From contig NZ_JAIQYY010000012.1 of NCBI RefSeq assembly GCF_020181035.1, forward strand, positions 213,567 to 277,566: a stretch of 64,000 nt of DNA. The letters are read 5' to 3'. A program made the position numbers and the translations under genes. Below, piece after piece: positions 58,463 to 64,000 of the stretch. The stretch comes from Streptomyces sp. CoH27. Its GTDB lineage: Bacteria > Actinomycetota > Actinomycetes > Streptomycetales > Streptomycetaceae. Numbering within the stretch: position 1 is the first letter of the stretch; every line of letters starts with the position of its first letter. The notes under the pieces were generated by a model. The model was not told where the DNA came from, searched no databases, and saw only the letters and a program-made list of their open reading frames with translations.

Positions 58463-59962
58463 TCAGGGTTCCCGGGTCGCGGGGGCGGGGGCGGTCAGGG
58501 CCGACAGCGGTAGTTCCACGCGTACTTCCGTGCCCCGCTCCCGGTCGCCCCGGCCGATACGGATCCTGGCTCCCGCCTGCGCCGCCCGCTCCACCATGCC
58601 GAGCAGCCCGAAGTGGCCGGACGCCCGCAGGCGTTCGAGCGTGGTGTCCGGCGGAAGGCCGCGGCCGTCGTCGTGGACCGACAGGCGCAGCAGGCCGCCG
58701 ACCACCGCCACGTGCACGTCCACCTGGGTCGCGGACGCGTGCCGGTGGGCGTTCTCCAGCGCCTCCGCCGTGATGGACAGGAGGTGGCGGGCCGACGCGA
58801 CGGGGAGAGCGGGGATGTCCAGCGGTGGGAACGAGCACGTGACCTTCAATGACGTGCGGGAGGTGAAGTCCCTTACGTATGAATGGAGTTCTGGCCCGAG
58901 AGGGGTCATCTCCTGCACGCCCTCCCGGCGCAGGTCCCTCAGCAGTTCCCTCGACTCCGTCGCCGCCCTGCGTGCCGAGCGGGACACCAGGTCGGCCTGG
59001 TCCCTGATCCTGGCCGGGTCGGGATCCTGCGTCGACGCCGTGGCCGCCAGGCCGTCCGCCGCCAGGGCCACGCCGTACAGGGTCTTGGCCACGGAGTCGT
59101 GCATCTCGCGGGCCAGCCGGGCGCGTTCCGCGCTCACCGCCTCCGCCGCCGCGAGGCGCGCCTGGGCCGTCGTCAGGGCCTGGGTCGCGGCGCCGAAGCG
59201 GAGCATCAGGCCCCGCAGGGTCGAGCCCATGGCGCCGGCGATGACACACAGGCCGGGAAGGAGGAGGGCCTCGGCGACCGGGGCGTGCCGGTCGGCCTTC
59301 AGGGTGGCGTGGACCAGCAGCAGGATCAGGCCCTGGAGGGAGGCGAAACAGGCCGCGCCCCGCCAGCTGTAGACGAGCCCGGCCAGCAGCGGGGTGCAGA
59401 CGCTGACGTAGGCCAGGGTGGTGTCGGGGCCGGCCGAGACGAGGAGGAGGGAGCCGATGAGGGTGTCCGCCGCGAGGAGCGTGGGGTGGCGCAGGAGGAG
59501 GGGACCGAAGCGTTCCCAGTCGCGGAAGAGGACGTAGGACACCATGAAGGTGACGACCACGGCCACGCCGACCAGGCGCACGCCCAGACCCGGGGCCGCG
59601 TGGAGCAGCGCCGCCGGAGCCGCCAGGGCGATCATGGCCAGCCGGAAGCCGAAGACCTGCCGGCACAGCGCCTGCAACGCGCTGACCTGGATCTTCACCG
59701 AGGGTTCGGAGGATGAGGGTGCGGTGGGTGAGGCTTCGGACCTTTCGGCCGCTGTGTCCACCGGCGGCTTCGCGCGGCGCAGCCGTACGAAACGACCGCC
59801 GGCGCCCCTCAGCCATCCCCCGATCCAGACCCCGACGCCCCTCAGCCACTCCCCGATCCAGACCCCGACGCCCCTCAGCCACTCTCCGATCCAGACCCCG
59901 ACGCCCTTCAGCCACCCACCCGCCGGCCGCCCGCCCCGACCCGTCACCCCGGCCACCGTCAC
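58463..59962 (-). CDS. HisKA_3 histidine kinase with N-terminal repeat
   Basis: A 499-residue kinase. Residues 18-52 are about three copies of GVGVWIGEWLR, encoded by a 33-bp tandem repeat. Six hydrophobic segments span about 105-245. The phosphoacceptor His288 is in ARLAREMHDSVAKTLYG (HisKA_3) and the ATPase domain has ALENAHRHA and LSVHDDGRGLP, with GHFGLLGMVERAAQAGARI. It phosphorylates the response regulator downstream. The N-terminus may begin later, since the first 55 residues are repeat. Confidence 0.9.
   Translation of the reverse strand: MTVAGVTGRGGRPAGGWLKGVGVWIGEWLRGVGVWIGEWLRGVGVWIGGWLRGAGGRFVRLRRAKPPVDTAAERSEASPTAPSSSEPSVKIQVSALQALCRQVFGFRLAMIALAAPAALLHAAPGLGVRLVGVAVVVTFMVSYVLFRDWERFGPLLLRHPTLLAADTLIGSLLLVSAGPDTTLAYVSVCTPLLAGLVYSWRGAACFASLQGLILLLVHATLKADRHAPVAEALLLPGLCVIAGAMGSTLRGLMLRFGAATQALTTAQARLAAAEAVSAERARLAREMHDSVAKTLYGVALAADGLAATASTQDPDPARIRDQADLVSRSARRAATESRELLRDLRREGVQEMTPLGPELHSYVRDFTSRTSLKVTCSFPPLDIPALPVASARHLLSITAEALENAHRHASATQVDVHVAVVGGLLRLSVHDDGRGLPPDTTLERLRASGHFGLLGMVERAAQAGARIRIGRGDRERGTEVRVELPLSALTAPAPATREP
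59808..59906. repeat. 33-bp tandem repeat in the kinase gene, three copies
   Basis: Copies at 59808-59840, 59841-59873 and 59874-59906 differ by very few bases, with a partial fourth. Each encodes the 11-residue unit GVGVWIGEWLR on the minus strand, predicted to be amphipathic. Confidence 0.85.
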
Positions 59963-59969
59963 CGCCGCC

Positions 59970-60872
59970 TCACTTCCCCGTGAGCGAGCCGAAGTCCACC
60001 CCGGAGCCCAGGATCAGGCCCGCGCCGAGCAGCAGCATCGTCGCCGGGACCATGAACGTGGTGATCATCAGCGTGGCCTTCGGCACCGCGCGGGCGGCCT
60101 TGCGGCGGGCGTTCTGGGCGTCGGTGCGGCGCATGTCCTTCGCCAGGGAGACCAGGGTGTCCACGATGGGTGCGCCCAGCTCCTCCCCCTGCTGCAGTGC
60201 CGTCACGAACATCGCCACCTGCTCGGAGTCGTTGCGCCGGCGCAGCTCGGTGAAGGCCTGGCGGCGGCTCATGCCGAGGTCCATCTGGCGTAGGGTGATG
60301 CGCAGTTCGTCGGCCCAGGGGCCCTCGTAGTGGGAGGCGACCCGGTCCAGGGCCTGGCGGAAGCCGAGTCCGGCGCTGACCACCACCGCGAGCACGTCCA
60401 GGAAGTCCGGCAGGGTGCGCTCGATGACGTCCCTGCGGACCCGGATCGCCGACCAGATGCCTACCTCCGTCCAGAACGCGCCGAAGAGCAGCAGCAGTAC
60501 GGCGACGAACCACTGGCCGCGGAGGAGGAACACGACGCAGCCGACGGCGCCCAGCGCGCCGTAGACCGCCCGGCGGGCCGCGTAGCGGTCGATGGTCAGG
60601 CCGCCCGGGTTGCCCGCCAGGTCGATCTTGCGGCGGTACTTGGCGACCAGCCGCGGGCCCATCAGGCGCAGTACGGCGGGGGCGTAGCGCATGCCCATGC
60701 GGTCGATGACCGAGCCGACCGCGCCGGTGCGGGTGGCGCCGACCTCCAGGGCGACGGCGAGGTCGCCGGGGAGCTTGGCGTCCGCGCGGTACATACGGAT
60801 GCCGGCGAAGGCGCCCCAGACACCGAGGCCCATCAGCAGCGCGAGCAGGATTCCCACCATCGGAGCCGTCAT
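59970..60872 (-). CDS. Type II secretion F-family protein (TadC-like)
   Basis: A 300-residue inner-membrane platform protein of the Tad pilus. The T2SSF signature is LPDFLDVLAVVVSAGLGFRQALDRV and ITLRQMDLGMSRRQAFTELRRRNDSEQVAMFVTALQQGEELGAPIVDTLVSLAKDMR, followed by two helices. It begins with one helix (VGILLALLMGLGVWGAF). It pairs with the TadB-like protein upstream. Confidence 0.9.
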   Translation of the reverse strand: MTAPMVGILLALLMGLGVWGAFAGIRMYRADAKLPGDLAVALEVGATRTGAVGSVIDRMGMRYAPAVLRLMGPRLVAKYRRKIDLAGNPGGLTIDRYAARRAVYGALGAVGCVVFLLRGQWFVAVLLLLFGAFWTEVGIWSAIRVRRDVIERTLPDFLDVLAVVVSAGLGFRQALDRVASHYEGPWADELRITLRQMDLGMSRRQAFTELRRRNDSEQVAMFVTALQQGEELGAPIVDTLVSLAKDMRRTDAQNARRKAARAVPKATLMITTFMVPATMLLLGAGLILGSGVDFGSLTGK

Positions 60873-60888
60873 CGGATCGCCCGCCCCC

Positions 60889-61836
60889 TCACACGTCGAT
60901 CCGGCTCAGGCGCCGGATGAGGACGAAGCCGACGGCGTACATCGCGAACGCGATGATCACGCAGGCCTGGCCGATCGGTGAGCCGGTCATGCGATCCAGC
61001 GCGCCGTTCCTGACCCCGTTCATCAGGAACAGCGCGCCGACCCCGAGGACCGGGACGGCGTACGACGTCATCGTCACCTGGGAGAGCTGGGTGCGGATCT
61101 CGCGTCGGGTCTCCTTGCGCTCCTCCAGGGTCTCGGTCAGGTTGCGCAGGGCGGACACCACTTGGCCGCCGGCCCGGTTCGACAGGACCAGGGTCGTGAC
61201 CAGGACGACCAGCTCGCGGGACGGCAGCCGGCCGGCCAGCTCGCCCAGCGCGTCGTCCAGGGAGTGTCCGATCGCCAACTGGTCGGCCACCTTGCCCAGT
61301 TCCTCGCCCGCCGGAGCCTCAAGCTCCTCCGCCGCCATGCCTATCGCGGTGCGCAGGGCGAGGCCGGCCTGGGTGGCGTTGGCCAGGATGCGGGCCAGTT
61401 CGGGGAGTTGGTTGATGAAGCGCTCGATGCGTTTCTGGCGCTGCCAGTTGAGGAACTGGACCGCCGCCCCGATGCCGAGCAGACCGGCGAGGGGGCCGAA
61501 GAAGGGGGCGAGGGTGGCCTGGCCAATCAGCCAGAGCGCGGCGACCAACGCGAGCATGCAGACGAAGAACTCGCCCGGGGTGACGTCCAACCCGGTTGCG
61601 GCGAGGCGCAGTTCGAGCCAATGCCCGAAGCGGGTACGGCGCAGTCGCCGGTCCAGGTCGCGGAAGCGGCGCCTGCGGCTGCCGTACGCCGGCACCGGGC
61701 CGGTGTGGGTGAGGCGGTCCACGAGAGCGGCGCGCTGGGCCCGGCCCGAGGCGTAGGCGTGCAGTCCGGCCACCGCCAGGACGCAGGCCAGCAGCGTCAC
61801 ACCGGTGGTGAGCTGGACGAGGGTGTGGAGTTCCAT
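60889..61836 (-). CDS. Type II secretion F-family protein (TadB-like)
   Basis: A 315-residue platform protein. N-terminal and middle helices flank the T2SSF core: FINQLPELARILANATQAGLALRTAIGMAAEELEAPAGEELGKVADQLAIGHSLDDALGELAGRLPSRELVVLVTTLVLSNRAGGQVVSALRNLTETLEERKETRREI. It acts with the TadC-like protein and the CpaF ATPase in pilin export. Confidence 0.9.
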   Translation of the reverse strand: MELHTLVQLTTGVTLLACVLAVAGLHAYASGRAQRAALVDRLTHTGPVPAYGSRRRRFRDLDRRLRRTRFGHWLELRLAATGLDVTPGEFFVCMLALVAALWLIGQATLAPFFGPLAGLLGIGAAVQFLNWQRQKRIERFINQLPELARILANATQAGLALRTAIGMAAEELEAPAGEELGKVADQLAIGHSLDDALGELAGRLPSRELVVLVTTLVLSNRAGGQVVSALRNLTETLEERKETRREIRTQLSQVTMTSYAVPVLGVGALFLMNGVRNGALDRMTGSPIGQACVIIAFAMYAVGFVLIRRLSRIDV

Positions 61837-61851
61837 GGTCCTTGGTCCTAC

Positions 61852-63189
61852 CTACCTGGCTTCTCGGGTGGCGAGCTGGTCCGCCGTACGGGCGACGCCG
61901 AAGGCCTGCGGGATGGGCTGGCCCGCCATGTAGAGGCGGTCGGCGGTGCGGCGCGGGAGCGGGAAGTACGCGAAGGTGCCGTGGACGCGGCCGTCGGGGG
62001 TCATCGGCCGGGCGTCGAACCGGGCGACGGTCGCCAGCCGGTACGGCTCCCCGCCGTGGCTGTCGAGCAGGGCGATCTCGGTGATGCGGCGGGCGCCGTC
62101 GGCGAACCGGGTGAGCTGGACGAGGACGTCGACGGCGCTGTTGATCTGGTCGTGCAGCGCGACGAAGGGGACCTCCACGTCGGACATGGAGGCGAGGGTC
62201 TGGAGCCGGGTCAGGGCGTCCTCGGCGCTGTTGGCGTGCACGGTCGCGAGCGATCCGTCGTGGCCCGTCGACATCGCCTGGAGCATGTCGAGGGACTCGC
62301 CGCCGCGGACCTCGCCGACCACGATCCGGTCGGGGCGCATGCGCAGCGAGTTGCGGACCAGGTCGCGGATGGTGACCTGCCCCTTGCCCTCGACGTTCGG
62401 CGGCCGGGACTCCAGGCGGACCACGTGGGTCTGCTGGAGCTGGAGTTCGGCGGAGTCCTCGATGGTGATGATGCGTTCGTGGGAGGGGATGAGCCCGGAG
62501 AGGGCGTTCAGCAGGGTCGTCTTCCCGGTGCCGGTCGCCCCCGAGACGATGATGTTGAACTTCGCCTGCACCAGGCCCGCCAGCAGATACACCATGTGCT
62601 CGTCCAGCGAGCCGAAGGAGATCAGCTCCTGGAGGGTGAAGGAGCGCGGGAAGCGGCGGATGGTGAGGATCGGGCCGGACAGCGACAGCGGCGGGATGAT
62701 GACGTTGACGCGCTCGCCGGAGGGCAGCCGGGCGTCGACCATCGGGTTCGACTCGTCCACCCGGCGGTTGACCGTCGACACGATCCGCTCGATGGTCTGC
62801 ATGAGTTGATCGGCGGAGACGAATCTCAAGGGCAGCTGCTCGACGCGGCCGCCGCGCTCCACGAAGATCGCGTCCGGGCCGTTCACCATGATCTCGGTGA
62901 TCGACGCGTCTTCGAGGAGCGGCTCCAGGATGCCGAGGCCCAGCGCCTCGTCCACCACCCGGCGGATCAGCTGCGAGCGCTCGACCGTCGACAGCACCGG
63001 GCCCTCACGGCTGATGATGTGCCCGAGCACCCGTTCAAGCCGCGCCCGGCGCTCGGCCGCCGCGAGCGAACTCATCTCCGCGAGGTCGATCTCCTCCAGC
63101 AGCTTGGCCCGGTAGGAGGCGACCAGATGCCCGTCCTCGCCCCGGCTGCCGTGCTCCTCCGGAGTGCTGATGCGTGCCCGCAGACTCAT
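61852..63189 (-). CDS. CpaF/TadA secretion ATPase
   Basis: A 445-residue type II/IV secretion ATPase. Walker A is GATGTGKTTLLNAL (217-230), Walker B and the His box are in the region RIITIEDSAELQLQQTHVVRLESRP and MRPDRIVVGEVRGGESLDMLQAMSTGHDGSLATVHANS. The N-terminal domain LGILEPLLEDASITEIMVNGP is typical of CpaF. It powers pilin assembly at the inner face of the membrane. Confidence 0.95.
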   Translation of the reverse strand: MSLRARISTPEEHGSRGEDGHLVASYRAKLLEEIDLAEMSSLAAAERRARLERVLGHIISREGPVLSTVERSQLIRRVVDEALGLGILEPLLEDASITEIMVNGPDAIFVERGGRVEQLPLRFVSADQLMQTIERIVSTVNRRVDESNPMVDARLPSGERVNVIIPPLSLSGPILTIRRFPRSFTLQELISFGSLDEHMVYLLAGLVQAKFNIIVSGATGTGKTTLLNALSGLIPSHERIITIEDSAELQLQQTHVVRLESRPPNVEGKGQVTIRDLVRNSLRMRPDRIVVGEVRGGESLDMLQAMSTGHDGSLATVHANSAEDALTRLQTLASMSDVEVPFVALHDQINSAVDVLVQLTRFADGARRITEIALLDSHGGEPYRLATVARFDARPMTPDGRVHGTFAYFPLPRRTADRLYMAGQPIPQAFGVARTADQLATREAR

Positions 63190-63207
63190 GGGTTCGCTTC
63201 TCCTGGC

Positions 63208-63552
63208 TCAGTGGTCGAGGGGCATGGTGGCGGTCTTGGTGGCGTCGCCGAAGTCCCAGACGATCTTGGGGATGTGGACCGTGGCCGTGACGGTCACGGA
63301 GTCGCCGCCGTCCCCGGCCGAGCAGCTCACCGTGATCCCGCTGCTGACGGCTCCGGCACACGCCTGCTGGGCGTCCTGCCGCAAGGACGCGGCCCGCGCC
63401 CCCGCCCGAGCCGCCGTACCGGCCTGCTCGGCGGCGTAGGCGACGGCGCCGATCTGGATGCCGGCCAGCCCGACGATCAGCAGGACGGGGATGAACCCCA
63501 GGTACTCGATGGCGACTTGGCCCTTGTCTCGATGTGTCCGGCGGTACGGCAT
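63208..63552 (-). CDS. TadE-like pseudopilin
   Basis: A 114-residue protein with a prepilin-type motif (DKGQVAIEYLGFIPVLLIVGLAGIQIGAVAYA) and a small extracellular domain with two cysteines (QQACAGAV, TVSCSAGDG). TadE-like minor pilin of the cluster. Confidence 0.85.
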   Translation of the reverse strand: MPYRRTHRDKGQVAIEYLGFIPVLLIVGLAGIQIGAVAYAAEQAGTAARAGARAASLRQDAQQACAGAVSSGITVSCSAGDGGDSVTVTATVHIPKIVWDFGDATKTATMPLDH

Positions 63553-63553
63553 C

Positions 63554-63934
63554 TCAGCGCTTCACCTCCTCGACGGCGCCGGCGTGGCCGGTCACGGTGG
63601 CCGGGAAGTCGATCAGGCCCGGGAAGAGAACAGGGACGTGCAGCTTGACGTCGGCCGTCACATAGCCGCTCCCGCCACAGGACACTTCCGCGCTCCCCCT
63701 CCACGCTGCCGACAGGTGGTTGAGCCCTGCCGCCGAGCAGGCCGCCTGCCGTGCGCCCGGCGCCACCGCCGTACCCGCCCGTACCGCCTCGTCGGCAGCA
63801 TTCCCGGCGAGCGTGAAGGTGTACCCCACGAGTACGGCCTGCCACATCAGCACCAGGGTCAGGACGATCAGCGGAGTCATCCCGAGGAACTCGATGCTGA
63901 CCTGCCCCCGGTCCCCTTCCCCTCCTCGTCTCAT
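63554..63934 (-). CDS. TadE-family minor pilin
   Basis: A 126-residue TadE protein: DRGQVSIEFLGMTPLIVLTLVLMWQAVLVGYTFTLAGNAADEAVRAG is the TadE membrane helix and following helix; two cysteines (RQAACSAAG, EVSCGGSG) lie in the external domain. It is located one base from the other TadE-like gene. Confidence 0.88.
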   Translation of the reverse strand: MRRGGEGDRGQVSIEFLGMTPLIVLTLVLMWQAVLVGYTFTLAGNAADEAVRAGTAVAPGARQAACSAAGLNHLSAAWRGSAEVSCGGSGYVTADVKLHVPVLFPGLIDFPATVTGHAGAVEEVKR

Positions 63935-63941
63935 CGCCCGC

Positions 63942-64000
63942 TCACTCCTTCCGCCGCCGGAATCCCACGGTGCCCCGCCCGCCCCCGCGATGGGCCCCCT
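63942..64000 (-). CDS. 3' end of a gene that runs off the window
   Basis: A reading frame comes in from the right edge and ends at TGA 63942-63944 with a basic C-terminus (GTVGFRRRKE). A ribosome site for the TadE gene (AAGGAG) overlaps its last codons. From its place it may be the CpaE-like ATPase of the Tad cluster, but too little is visible to say. Confidence 0.35.
   Translation of the reverse strand, partial: GAHRGGGRGTVGFRRRKE

Overview
The window is a stretch of a Streptomyces chromosome, or that of a very close relative. Evidence is the very high GC content, frequent GTG starts, ATGA start/stop overlaps, actinomycete-specific families (WhiB-like, SARP, DUF397/DUF5753 regulators, mycosin, Tad pilus genes) and two copies of a dispersed Streptomyces-type intergenic repeat. 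Much of it is conserved core: ychF, ppgK, ispH, xseA-xseB, a malonic-semialdehyde-reductase-like gene, glpX, wblI, both fumarases, a SpoIIE-type phosphatase, a class A penicillin-binding protein, oxyR/ahpC/ahpD, a phoH-type ATPase, uppS, and the Tad-pilus operon with its two-component system at the right end.

Layout. 1-2758: a 5'-truncated FemAB/GNAT gene, an MFS exporter and a YefM/RelE-type toxin-antitoxin pair with a TGTACA-centred operator. 2892-14469: core metabolism (ychF to the class I fumarase), including an APC permease that has lost its middle. 14717-21576: an accessory island lying between the two fumarase genes. It holds a one-TM protein with an NTF2-like tail, a two-TM protein, a TIR-like (Pycsar/CAP12-type) protein, a two-TM macro-domain protein of the type II Thoeris ThsA architecture, a divergent SARP regulator fused to the same macro domain, a secreted protein and a lipoprotein. 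21756-28800: class II fumarase, a DUF402 protein, a SpoIIE/HATPase phosphatase preceded by a coupled 56-residue ORF, and a PBP. 29134-32686: a PadR-controlled ABC exporter operon. 32807-34980: divergent oxyR and ahpCD. 35018-40100: an AI-2E-family membrane protein, a secreted transglycosylase, PhoH, UppS and, at 40322-40410, a 6C-type small RNA on the minus strand.

40870-47162 is a decaying accessory zone. It contains three genes each broken by what looks like one missing base, a 25-bp tandem repeat, and a HATPase / XRE-DUF5753 / DUF397 regulator set. 46124-54331 is a type VII (ESX)-associated segment: two operons of WXG100-like proteins, a Pro-rich protein, a mycosin protease, a large alpha/beta hydrolase and a lipoprotein, with no EccC motor in the window. 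An 88-bp direct repeat (the 3' end of the DUF397 gene) brackets it, and the same 16-bp palindrome (TGAGTA-N4-TACTCA) lies upstream of each operon. A VapBC-like pair and a DUF3224 gene follow, then the Tad pilus operon, all on the minus strand to the window edge.

The most interesting part is the 14.7-20.2 kb island. The two-TM protein ends, and the next gene's TIR protein begins, with nearly the same Asn/Gly-rich motif. The partner macro protein has the TM-TM-macro layout of a known NAD-signal-responsive effector, and a transcription factor next door carries a second copy of that macro domain. I read this as a candidate Thoeris-like immune or stress-signalling system with an extra transcriptional output arm. 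That reading is inference from domain content. No database search could be run.
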